In this document: positions 24,354 through 36,167 of the stretch, piece by piece
Numbering within the stretch: the stretch's first letter is position 1
Layout: every line of letters starts with the position of its first letter
DNA from: Spinellus fusiger
Lineage: Eukaryota > Mucoromycota > Mucoromycetes > Mucorales > Phycomycetaceae
Assembly (NCBI GenBank): GCA_025094145.1
Contig: JALLLS010000037.1
Span: forward strand, 124,001-188,000
DNA: 64,000 nt
Direction: 5' to 3'
Notes under the pieces: model-generated
Database searches by the model: none
What the model saw: only the letters and a program-made list of their open reading frames with translations
Told to the model about the DNA's origin: nothing
Position numbers and translations under genes: made by a program

Positions 24354-24953
24354 TATCACCTTTCCATTTCCTATTCTAATGTCTATTTACTTTTCTTTAT
24401 CTCTTCCATTTTGATCCGTCAATAAATGTATAATCTACTATTCTATTTCCAGTCTGTATACTTGAGTGAGTGGATGAGTGGGGCCAATAGAGTATATTTG
24501 TTATGTAGTATATTTATTATGTAGTATGTATTACATGTAGTATGGCCATAGGAGAAAGGTCTTTTATAGATATACTTTAAAATAGATCAAAAGAAACACT
24601 TTATGGTTGATTCCTTTTGCCTGTTATTAAGACAGATGCATTCACACACCACACCACACCACACCACTTCATTCTATGCTTATCAATAAGATCGATAGAT
24701 AAATACCAATATGCAAATATTTATAGCAAATAATAAAAAAAAAGTCATGTGATGAATAGCGGCTAAATTCCAAAAAGAAAAGAAAAAAAACAGTAAAAAT
24801 TCTCTATTTTAAAAAATAATAAACAAGCAAATTTATGACCTGCAAAAATAAGAAGAAAAAATAAGAAAAAATAGGAAAATAAGAAAACAAGTTTCAATCC
24901 AACCCATGCATGTCTCCCTTTTTCTATAGGCATCTTTTTTTCCCCCATGACAC
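24354..24953. other. Convergent intergenic region
   Basis: Lies between the 3' ends of the TM2 gene (+) and the PRMT gene (-). It contains a CACAC/CCACA array near 24645-24666 and A-rich stretches that probably serve as poly(A) regions. No gene seen. Confidence 0.55.
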
Positions 24954-26521
<1,568 letters not shown>

Positions 26522-26825
26522 TGTTATGTATTGATGTATTTATATACAAGTAATGAAGAGAGAAAACAAAGAGAGAAAAGGATAAAAACAACAAAGAGGA
26601 AAAAAAATATATAAATAAAATCAAATAAAAATTGTCCTCTATTTTCACACTTTTTTTTTTCACTTTTTTTTCTTCTTTTTCTTTCCTGCTTTTTGGTTTG
26701 GCAGTCACATATTTTTATTTTTATTTATTTATTTATTTTTTTGTGGACTGAGTTTGGAGTGTTTTCATTTTTGTGGACACTACAGTGGTGGTAATGTGTT
26801 AGCATTAAAAAGGTTATTTCTACAG

Positions 26826-27190
26826 TGCATAGAGTGATATTCCCAGTGATATTCCCAGTGATATTCCCAGTGCTATTATCTATTGTTTATTATCTATTGT
26901 TTATTATCTATTGTTTATTATCTATTGTTTATTATCTATTGTTTATTATCTATTGTTTATTATCTATTATCTATTGTTTATTGTTTATTGTTTATTGTTT
27001 ATTATCTATTGTTTATTGTTTATTGTTTATTATCTATTGTTTATTATCTATTGTTTATTATCTATTGTTTATTATCTATTGTTTATTATCTATTATCTAT
27101 TGTTTATTATCTATTAACTATTATCTATTAACTATTATCTATTATCTATTATCTATTAACTATTAACTATCATAGTATCTATTATCTATT
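26826..27190. repeat. Minisatellite: TTATTATCTATTGT-type array preceded by a 14-mer array
   Basis: Three copies of a 14-mer (GTGATATTCCCA core, 26833-26872) lead into about 300 bp of alternating TATTGTTTA and TATTATCTA units, with a change to TATTAACTA units near the right edge. All frames stay open in places, giving meaningless Tyr/Leu/Ile-rich ORFs. Confidence 0.92.
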
Positions 27191-28017
27191 ATCACTACCA
27201 TTATTATCACTACCATTATTATCACTACTAACAGATACATGATCACCTTGTGGAGAGTGACTTGTTATTCTCACCACAGCATACAGACACCTAAATCCTT
27301 CAGCTGTTCTGGGATTCATATTTAGAGTAGAATTCCCTAACATAGATATTATTTATAGATCGATATTTCTTTTCTATTTTCCACCCTTCAGAAATGCATT
27401 TTTTTTTTCTATTTCATTTTGGCTGGGAAAATCCAGAGGGAAATTGATGAGATGAGTCATACAAGCAAGCCTCCCAAACCAGTCCTAGATCAATGGACCA
27501 AGCAAATACATTGCTGTTGATATAAGATACATTTCTTGCCATCCTTTTCTATAGCAATAGTACAAAGAGAAAAGAGAAAAAGAGAAGAATAACAGCCAAT
27601 AAGGCCTCTTGTGTAGTATCTTATGCGAATAAGAAAGAGTGTTCTCTTCTGTGACTCTTGGACAGGCAGGAAGACAAGGTCCTCTTCTCTTTATTGTGAC
27701 AGTCTTCTTTCTTTCCCACTTTGTGCCTAGTGCAGAAGAGATGTTTTACAAGGTTTGTATCTGAGCCTATTCTACTCCTAATGTTTTGGTTGGGCTTCTG
27801 GTGCTGTTTCCCATTTCCTCAGTCTCCCTGCCCATGTGTCCTCTTACTGATGACAAGATGTCTGCTATGAAGTCTGTTGACTAGTAGTGAAGGAGGAGGA
27901 AGGAGGACTGTGGGTGGAAGGGTGTGTTTATCTTCCATCTGTGCTGATGTTCAATCTCCTCACACGGGTGTGTACTCTTACTATTCCTAGGAAGGCTATT
28001 TTCTGATGATGGGTTCT

Positions 28018-28145
28018 TTTTATTGTTATTATTATTATTGTTATTATTATTGTTATTATTATTGTTATTATTATTGTTATTATTATTGTTATTATTATTG
28101 TTATTATTATTGTTATTATTATTGTTATTATTATTGTTATTATTA
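28018..28145. repeat. Microsatellite (TTATTATTATTG)n
   Basis: About ten near-perfect 12-bp units, 370 bp upstream of the PRPP-synthetase start codon. Such an array could tune promoter spacing, but nothing in the sequence shows that it does. Confidence 0.95.
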
Positions 28146-28518
28146 TGATGTTGATAATTGGATCATCCTAGTAATAGCTACAACAACAAGACACCTCTTC
28201 TTCTTCGTAGGATAGCTCCTCCCTCCTCACCCATAAAATCCCTCTGTTCTAGAACTGACATGCATCGGCCACCCTCTACTTCTCTACTCATCAGCAAAAC
28301 GTCACAAGAAAACCCCGATAGCATCGGACCTCCAATGCATACGGATGTTTTTTTTTTTTACTTTCCTTGTTTGTCTCTTACAAAAAGAAGAAACACCCCA
28401 CCTATTTCTTCCTCTTCTTTTTTCTTTTTCTTTTTCTATTACCACCATTGTGTTGAGCCGCCTGTCTCCCTGTTCTCACTTGACCTGAGCAACTCCCACC
28501 CTCCCATTTCTCCTCAGT

Positions 28519-29921
28519 ATGTCTGATAATTCCATCAAAATCTTCACTGGTAACTCGCACCCAGAACTAGCCAAATTAGTGGCTCGTCGCATTGGTATTG
28601 AGTTGGCCAAAGCGGTTATTATGAAGTACTCCAACCAGGAGACCTCTGTGACCATTGGCGAGTCTGTGCGTGACGAGGATGTGTTTATCATCCAGTCTGG
28701 GTGTGGAGAAATCAATGATAATCTGATGGAACTGTTGGTGATGATCAATGCGTGCAAAACAGCGTCCGCCCGTCGAATCACAGCAGGTAAATAAGGGGGT
28801 TGGTTGGTTGGTTAGTTGGTTGGTTGGTTGCTAGAGAAGAGAGAAGAGAGAAGAGAGAGAGAAGAGAGAGAGAAGAGACTCACTGTAGACTACACACTCT
28901 ACACACTACACAAACGTGCGTCTGGCCCTCCCTCACCCACAGTGATTCCTTGCTTCCCCTATGCGCGTCAGGACAAAAAGGACAAGAGCCGTGCCCCCAT
29001 CACTGCCAAACTGACTGCCAACATGCTGACGGTGGCGGGTGCTGACCATGTGATTACGATGGATCTGCATGCATCTCAGATCCAAGGCTTCTTTAACATT
29101 CCAGTGGATAACTTGTACTGCGAGCCTTCTATGATAAAGTATATCCGTACGCAGATCCCCAACTGGACCAATGCTATTATTGTTTCTCCAGATGCGGGAG
29201 GAGCCAAGCGGTAAGTTCCGTAGAGAGAGAGAGAGACTAAGAGAGAGATGGACTCACTGCCCTTTTTATCTCTCTCTTATTCTCTCTATTTACATGCCTA
29301 TTCTTATCTATTGGCGGGTGGACTCTCTCTCAGTGCCACTGCCATTGCCGACAGACTGAACTTGGATTTTGCCCTGATCCACAAGGAGCGCAAAAAGGCC
29401 AACGAAGTCTCTCGCATGGTGCTGGTGGGTGATGTGCGCGACAAGATTGCTATTCTCGTGGATGACATGGCAGACACCTGCGGGACTCTTGGCCTGGCTG
29501 CCAAGACATTGAAGGAGAATGGTGCTGTGCAGGTGTATGCCATTGTGGCCCATGGCATTCTGTCTGGAAAGGCCATCCAGGTGATTAATGATTCTGTCAT
29601 TGAGAAGCTGGTGGTTAGCAATACCATTCCCCATGAAGACAAGATGGTAAGTGGCAGATCTGTAGAGAGATCTGTAGAGAGTCAAGGGAAAAGAAGAAGA
29701 AAAGAAAAAGAAAGTCCACCGACCAAGTTGAATTTGTTCTCTAGGCAATATGTCCCAAGCTCGATATTATCGATATCTCCCCTACACTTGCAGAAGCCAT
29801 TCGAAGGTAATCTATGCTTTGTTACGGAAAAAAGAAAGAAAAGAAAACTCACCCTTGCATGTATATTAGAACCCACAATGGCGAATCTGTGTCGTATCTA
29901 TTCTCCCATGTCCCAGAATAA
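28519..29921 (+). CDS. PRS: Ribose-phosphate pyrophosphokinase (PRPP synthetase), five exons
   Basis: Exons: 28519-28786, 28943-29210, 29334-29646, 29745-29806 and 29870-29921; 963 nt, 320 aa, the normal size for a class I PRPP synthetase. Visible motifs are the N-terminal [13 protein letters not shown], the ATP/flexible region [25 protein letters not shown], the catalytic loop [12 protein letters not shown], and the PRPP-binding loop [13 protein letters not shown]. It makes 5-phosphoribosyl diphosphate from ribose 5-phosphate and ATP for purine, pyrimidine, His, Trp and NAD synthesis. It lacks the long non-homologous insertion of yeast Prs1/Prs5, so it resembles the Prs2/3/4 type. Intron 1 carries a GAGAAGAGA purine run. 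Confidence 0.95.
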
Positions 29922-30219
29922 TAAGCAACTCTCCATCCTATCGTACATTTATTATCTTTTGTCTGTGTCTGTGTCTGTGTCTGCTATTTTCACTCTTTTA
30001 CTCTCTCATTCTTCCCATCTCTGCCTTGTTCTTTTCACTCTAGAAACAGTCAAACACCCTCAACTCCTTGTGTGTTGTATAGATAAACATCATTTCACAT
30101 TCCACCCATGGCGTGCAAGGTCCACAAAAGCATCGTCACAAAATAAGACACAAAAGAAAAAGTCCCAATAAAAGTGATTGAACACTGTTCTTTTTCAACA
30201 CACACGTCCCCATACTGCT

Positions 30220-31520
30220 ATGGACACAACAGACCTTATCCCACAGGAGCACAGTGTGCTTGCGTTTCTTCTTTCTCGTGGCTATGCACAGACAGCCAAA
30301 GTATTCCAAAGGGAGGCTGCTCATGTACTGCAGGAGCCACTGAAGAAGAAAGACGAAGAAGAGAAAGAAGAGGAGGACTTTGTTCAACAGTTCAACCGTA
30401 TGGCTATTCCAAAGTAAAACACCCGTTGTGATGGTGCCTTGCTGACTCTCTTCTTTGTTGCTATTAGCTCACCCAACAAAATCCCCTACTATTCTGTGCT
30501 CAAGGACTCTTTCCAAGTCAACAAGTCCAATGTTCTGGCTGTGGCTATTGAGCCGCACTCCAAGACCATCATCAGCAGTGCTACAGACAAGTCAGTGACT
30601 GTCAGCAAAGGAAGACTTGGTCCACCTTCTACCACCACCACCACCACCACCAACACTACGGTCGTCTACTGCCACCACACTGCCCCTGTCCTTAGCATAG
30701 ATATCCACCCACACCACCCCAACCTCGTCCTCACCACTTCCATGGACGGCACCAGCGTCATTATCAACACAGACCTGCCTAGTCTAGACACCTCTTCAGG
30801 CATCCACCAACAATTCCACCACCACCAACGCTATGTTGTACGGGGCCTGTTCTCTCCTACCACCGGGGCATGGATAGCCACCGCCTCCTACGACCGCACT
30901 GTCTGCATCTACCACACCCAGGACACCCAGGACACCCTGCCCCACTACACACTTGTCCACCAATGGGGTCCCTTCAAGGGCAACGTCGAGGCCCTGTGCT
31001 TCCTCAGCGACACTGTTGTAGTAGCAGGCATACGAGACGACCACTGTCTCCACGCCCTGGCCCTGGCCTCCCTCTCACAGCCAGACATCACCGTCACAAA
31101 GTACAACCTGAATGCCAATGGAGACGACTGGGTGTCGTTTTCTCCTGTATGGCTGTCCCTGTCCCCTCGCGGCGATGCTCTGCTGTGCTCCACAGACCAT
31201 CCCACGGCCGCCTCCTGCTGCTCACACCCCACGCATCCCACCAGATCATGAACTGCTACGACGTCGCTGCTGGAGAGACAGGGCTGTCGGCACGGCGCCA
31301 TGCATGGGATCCAAGTGGCCAGTGCTTCTATTGTATTGGCGGCGACAGTCCCACAGTGCGTGTGATGGCAGCCGACACGGGTGAGTGTCTCCAAGAATGG
31401 CAGGGGCATGCCAAGACAGTGCGGTGTCTTGCGGTGGATCCTGAGGGTGGGTTGGTGACAGGAGGGTATGACCACTGCATCAATGTGTGGCAGCGGCCGA
31501 CCCGTGTAGAATCAGCATAG
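30220..31520 (+). CDS. LisH domain / WD40-repeat protein with a frame problem
   Basis: Exon 1 (30220-30413) encodes an N-terminal LisH-like motif (HSVLAFLLSRGYAQTAKVFQRE, residues about 11-32) and an acidic Lys/Glu stretch. Exon 2 from 30468 encodes WD-type blades (VLSIDIHPHHPNLVLTTSMDG, GAWIATASYDRTVCIYHTQ). This frame stops at 31251, while blade-like coding continues one frame back (GHAKTVRCLAVDPEGGLVTGGYDHCINVW) to 31520. Between GACCAT at 31195-31200 and GGCCGC at 31206 there is either one base missing or five extra. An alternative is a 98-nt GT-AG intron 31147-31244, which restores phase (382 aa) but removes sequence that looks like a WD blade. LisH-WD40 proteins are usually dimeric scaffolds; the specific orthologue is not recognised. 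Confidence 0.75.
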
Positions 31521-31592
31521 TCGTGTTTCTCCAAGCAAGAAGTTTTCTTTTTTTCTTTTATTATTCTTTTATTATTCTTTATTCTTTTATTA

Positions 31593-32835
31593 TTATTCTT
31601 CTTCCTCATCCTTCAGCGGTACAATGTTGGTACAGGTGGCTTCAATCTCCTTGACAAGAGACTCCCACTGAGACGTGTGGACAAACAATAACTTGCGTGA
31701 AGGTGCAATCCCAAAATCAGAAAAGGCACGCTTTGCATCTGACACAGCCTCTTTCTCACTGTGAGTAAACCGAAAGTCAAAGTGGTGTGTGGCGTATTTA
31801 GCAATGATTTCGTCCTCGGCCTGGAAATAAAAGGTTTCTGTGTCCTGTGAAGACTTTTTTTTTTCCACAGTAAGAAAGAAAAGAAAAGAAAAAGACATCT
31901 CCACCACCACTCTACCTTTTTGGCCTTTTTCTTCTTGGGCTCAGAGGAGCTGTCTTCCTCTGCTGTAGGCATCACTTCCTTGTATGTCTTTGAAATGAAC
32001 ATGTACCATTCAAACACATAGGGCTCGTCCTGTCGATGCATTAACAGAATTGAAGGAAGAAAAGAAAAAAAAAAGTCCTCTTCACGGCATGTATTTACCT
32101 GCTCTACTGCCTGTGTCAACTCCTGCTGCAACATCGAGTACATGGGCGGCATGATTTCTACAGGCATATTGATAAAGCGTTCAGACACAATCCACCCCAC
32201 CGACACGTCCTTCAGCGACAGTATCTCACTGACAGCCTTGTGGAGCTTCTCTTCTTTCTTGGGACACTTTCCCAGCAGGTAGGTGCATAGAGACTGGATG
32301 CCTCGGTTGTCCTATAAAGAGGAGGCAGGAGACAGGCATCTCATCAATCTTCCTGCTGCTGCTGCTACTACTGCTACTACCACTTTTGTAATAATAACCC
32401 AACACCACCCAACTTGCCTTTTGTGCATTCAGGTGGATCGCACTGAGAATGGCATAGGGATCAGACTCCTGGCTGTCTACCTTGACAGTGGTGCCCACAT
32501 GGTTCTCTTCAATGATGATGTCGGTTATGTCAGACAGGTGGATCAGTTCGTTGTCCGAGGAAAAGAGTTGGCCCAAGAGTCGTTTCAGAGCATGGAAATC
32601 CACAGGGTCAGGGTTGTAAAAGTCAAAGTCCACATTCACAATATCCTAAGCACCCTCGTGTGTAAGAGGGAGCATTTTGAGAGAGAGAGAGAAAGAAAGA
32701 AAGAGAGGAGGGTTTATGAAAAGAGCGGATTACCTCGGGCACACCATCATCAGACTCATCATCATCAGAGGACTTTGAGTGATCTTCCTTGGAGGGCTCT
32801 TCTGCTTCTCTTTTGGTGCCATTTTGCTTCGACAT
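31593..32835 (-). CDS. BCP1: BCP1/BCCIP-family protein, five exons, one GC-AG intron
   Basis: Exons: 32835-32734, 32645-32418, 32311-32099, 32029-31916 and 31820-31593; 885 nt, 294 aa. After an acidic Ser/Asp/Glu leader the family core begins (IVNVDFDFYNPDPVDFHALKRLL) and continues with the BCP1-like middle (VGWIVSERFINMPVEIMPPMY), YVFEWYMFISKTYKEV, a Lys-rich stretch and the C-terminal half (FDFRFTHSEKEAVSDAKRAF). Yeast Bcp1 is a nuclear chaperone for ribosomal protein Rpl23 and is needed for export of the Mss4 kinase; I infer the same role. Intron 2 has a GC donor in a strong AAG-GCAAGT context, which is needed to keep frame. Converges tail-to-tail with the LisH-WD40 gene, 72 bp apart. Confidence 0.9.
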
Positions 32836-33497
32836 GGTGCAATAATAAATACAATAATAAATATAAATATAAATATAAATATAAATATAAATATAAATAT
32901 AAATATAAATATAAATATAAATAAATCACTAGTGCAAGTAGGAAAAAAAAAAAAAAAAGTCAAAGGAGAAAAAAAGAATGACTGCATCTCTCGCTGGACC
33001 CTACTCCACGTGACTGGACAACTGCACTGTGACGTCGTGAGCAAGAGAAGCATTGGCCCCTATCCCGTGAAAGGCAAGTCCATCTTTCTTCTCTCTTGTG
33101 TGACTGACTTGTTCTGTGATGAAGTGTGACTGTGGTTCAGAGGGAGTAAAGGAAAAGAATAGTAATAGTCATAGTCATAATAGTCATAGTCATAGTCATA
33201 ATAGTAATTGTAATAATAGTAATAGTAATTGTAATAATAGTAATAGTAATAGAATAAGATAGAAAGGCTTAGTTCCACACAAGGCTCCATGGAAGAAGAA
33301 CATAGATTTCCTTCTATTTTTATAAATATATAAAAATATGCGTTGTCAAGGGGATGCTGATCTTTTTTATTCTTATTGCCATGGTAACACACGCCACTAC
33401 GACAGGGCCTGTCAATTTCATTTTCATTTTCATTTTCATTTCCATTTTCAATTTCAAAAAAGAAATGAATCTCTTACACATACCCCATGTGGCTGGC
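32836..33497. other. Intergenic with three short tandem arrays
   Basis: Between the BCP1 start and the CRY-DASH stop, both on the minus strand. Holds (AAATAT)n at 32858-32926, (TAGTCATAGTAA)-type at 33158-33252 and (ATTTTC)n at 33418-33455. ORFs across it are repeat artefacts. It must contain the BCP1 promoter. Confidence 0.7.
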
Positions 33498-34081
33498 CTA
33501 AAACACCAACTTTCTCTGCTTTAATTTGGGTGTGGCGTCTGATGTGGCTTTCTTCACCTTTTCATGCTTGTTTCCATTGACCTTGGCCCCTCCCTTGACG
33601 GCATAATGCTTTTCCCAAGCAGCCACAACAATCATTGGCTTGGGGTAGTCCTGGCCAATGCGACAGTTGGCCTTGGTCTCTTCTTCTGGGGTCATGGTCC
33701 AGGGTGCATGGATTTTGAGAGCAGGCACATCCTTAAGTTCTGGACACCACAGCTTCACATAGGCACCCTCGGGATCATAGTCCTTGGCCTGTTTTATGAT
33801 GTTGAAGTGGCGAATGGATTCACGAGGATCACAGCCAATGCCTGACACTGTTCCGCTGTGAGAATGATGATTGACTATTGACTACCACTTACCATACTGC
33901 CAGTTGCCATAGTTTGAATACACATCATGGTCTAATAGCATGGACTCATACCATTCTGCCCCCATACGCCAATCTAGGTGCAGATCCTTGGCCAAGAAAC
34001 TGGCTGCGTTCTGTCTTCCACGATTGCTCATAAACCTAATAAAGGAAGAGGAAGAGGAAGGAAGAGGAGGAAGAGGAGGAA

Positions 34082-34113
<32 letters not shown>

Positions 34114-35512
34114 GGAAGAAGAGGAAGTTTTTTTTTCCTTCTATGAATAAAACAAACACATTGCCACTTCAAAAGAATGACTTGATCTTTTTTTTTACCC
34201 TGTTGTCCGCAGTTCTCGCATACACGCATCTATGAACGGAATTCCTGTCTTCCCCTGACACCACAGATCAAAGTTGTGTGGGTCCTTGAGCCATACGCCC
34301 GAATACCGTTTCGACTGCACATCCACCTCCCCTGGGGGTGGCACTGTTTTTCGAAACCCATGAAGAAAGAACACTTTGCGGCCATGTCCAGCCACCAGGT
34401 ACCGCCAATAATCACGCCATAGCATTTCAAACTGCACCCAGTATGTCCCAGGCTGTTCTTCTTTTTTTGTAGTGGTGGATCGCTTCTTCTTTGCATTGTC
34501 TCTTTTCTTTTCAAACGCAACCAGGGTATGCCACACTGTACGAGGAGAAACACACCCATGGGCAAGAAACGCAGACAGCTTTGTGGAATAGTCTGTGCCT
34601 ATCAACCCATTGCGCGTCTGCTTGTAGTCTACCACTGCCTGGGTGCCAGACACATAGGCATGCAGTCGAGCCAGGGCCTGGGTCTCGCCCCCCTGCCACG
34701 GGTAGGCTGAGCGTGGGTCGCGTTCAAACGAGGGGAACAGAGAAAAGCCATCGAGGGCAATAGAAAGAGCCTCCTGGGTCTGGAAGGACGCAAGGGCAGT
34801 AGATGGATAGGCAGGCAGGCGGCTGGGCAGAGCAGGAAAGGCCGGTCGGACCGGGGTGGCCATGGCTTCGATGCGTTTGCGGAAGGGTGTGAAGACGCGG
34901 GAGGTTTGTTGAAAAGAGAAGTTGACGTCGTCAGGGTGGACCATGGTGGTGTCGTGGTGGTATTGAATAGCAGGGGTTGGGTAGGCTTTGTTGAGAGAGT
35001 CTTCAATGGCCAGTTCTTCCCAAGCATACTACAGTAGATAAAGTGGGTAAGTGAAAACACATAGTTGTTTTCCTATCTTTTTTCTTTTTTTTTTCTTTCT
35101 TTGCTTCAAGTCTGTGACTGACCTCTTTGTGTGTATGAACTTCTTGGACAGTCCATCCTTGGGTCTTTAAAAAGGCATCCAACTGTGGCAGGAGAGTCTC
35201 TGGCTCACCATACAACACCATCAAGTCACTGTGTCGCTCTTTTAATTGCTGCTTGAGATCCAACACACTCTCGAGAATAAACCGCGTACGGGGAGCATCA
35301 CACCGGGTCAGACCAAAGTGCCATGTGGTAGGAGAAGTGTACTTTGTGCCGAGAGTATCATTGAGACAGGAGAGGTCCATCATGCGTGGATCCAGACACA
35401 CCAGGGGCAACAAGCACTGTGCAGAAGGTGTGCTGTGGATGGCATGGTGGAGAGAGGCGTTGTCATGGAGACGAAAGACGTTTCTGAAAAAGCAGATATT
35501 AACACGCTTCAT
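33498..35512 (-). CDS. CRY-DASH cryptochrome / photolyase-family flavoprotein
   Basis: Exons: 35512-35123, 35028-34199, 34035-33893 and 33847-33498; 1713 nt, 570 aa. The N-terminal photolyase (antenna-binding) domain spans about residues 1-150 ([21 protein letters not shown]). The FAD domain follows: [89 protein letters not shown] and [13 protein letters not shown]. These are DASH-type signatures. In Mucoromycota CRY-DASH proteins have been linked to repair of CPD lesions and light sensing, so DNA repair or blue-light response is the likely role. Intron 2 contains a long GGA/GAA purine tract. The tail (about the last 40 aa) is basic. Confidence 0.93.
34041..34132. repeat. Purine tract (GGAAGA/GGAGGA)n inside a CRY-DASH intron
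   Basis: About 90 bp of uninterrupted purines on the plus strand, i.e. a polypyrimidine tract upstream of the acceptor on the transcribed minus strand. It directly abuts the 3' splice site at 34036. Confidence 0.9.
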
Positions 35513-36167
35513 AAGGTGCGAGGTGCAAGTAGAAGGAGGATGAGAAGAAAGTTATATTAATATAAATAAATAAAAAGGCAGTGTAAATGTCCTTTCTTTT
35601 TATAGAAAGATATAGATTGATAGAGGAGAATATTAAGTCGAAGAAATGTGACTTGTCTTCCTGCGATATCGAGCCGATGGTTCCTGAAGATCGACATTTC
35701 TGATCTGATAAGATTGGAGAATGTCACTGGGTTTGAATGTCACAATGTTCTGTCATTGTTTTATATTTTGTTCTTGGGCTCTGGGTGTCCAAGAGATTCA
35801 ACGTGTATTTACTTTGTTTTTCTCTTTTCAATACTTGTAAGTGATAGTAGTGATAAGAGCAATTGTAGTAATTAAGTAACAGTAATAAGTAACAGTAATA
35901 ATATCAACCATTGTAATAATATCAACCATTGTAATAATATCAACCATTGTAATAATATCAACCATTGTAATAATAATAACACTGATAATAACATTAATAC
36001 TATTCCCTCTCTCTCTCTCATGCCTATGCTTCATTCATCCAGCTATAATACAAAGTAATAATAGTAATAGTAATAATAATAGTAGTAGTAATTGTAATAG
36101 CTGTCATAAAGCATTCTTTCTTATACACATAAATAAACATGTAAAGGATTTGGCCTTTTCTCTCTTT
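35513..36167. other. Intergenic with an 18-bp tandem repeat
   Basis: Holds the CRY-DASH promoter and the P4-ATPase 3' end. At about 35896-35970 an 18-mer (AATAATATCAACCATTGT) is repeated four times. Short ORFs are not supported. Confidence 0.65.

Larger units (their letters stand above)
26522..28518. other. Divergent intergenic region rich in tandem repeats
   Basis: Two kb between the divergent PRMT and PRPP-synthetase genes, so it must hold both promoters. It contains two separate tandem arrays, listed below, a (TAGATATA)/(ACAAATAT)-type run just inside the PRMT gene's introns, and no supported coding sequence; the long ORFs here are repeat artefacts. Confidence 0.6.

Noticed and set aside
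26825..27166. Long Tyr/Leu/Ile-rich ORFs (three frames)
   Set aside because: They are produced by the tandem array, whose unit lacks stops in several frames.
26826..28145. CRISPR array
   Set aside because: The repeats are contiguous microsatellite units without unique spacers, and the genome is eukaryotic.
30870..31210. Plus-strand ORF starting at 30870 as a separate gene
   Set aside because: Its first 110 codons are a shadow of the WD40 coding frame; only the part after about 31200 is real, as the continuation of the LisH-WD40 gene.
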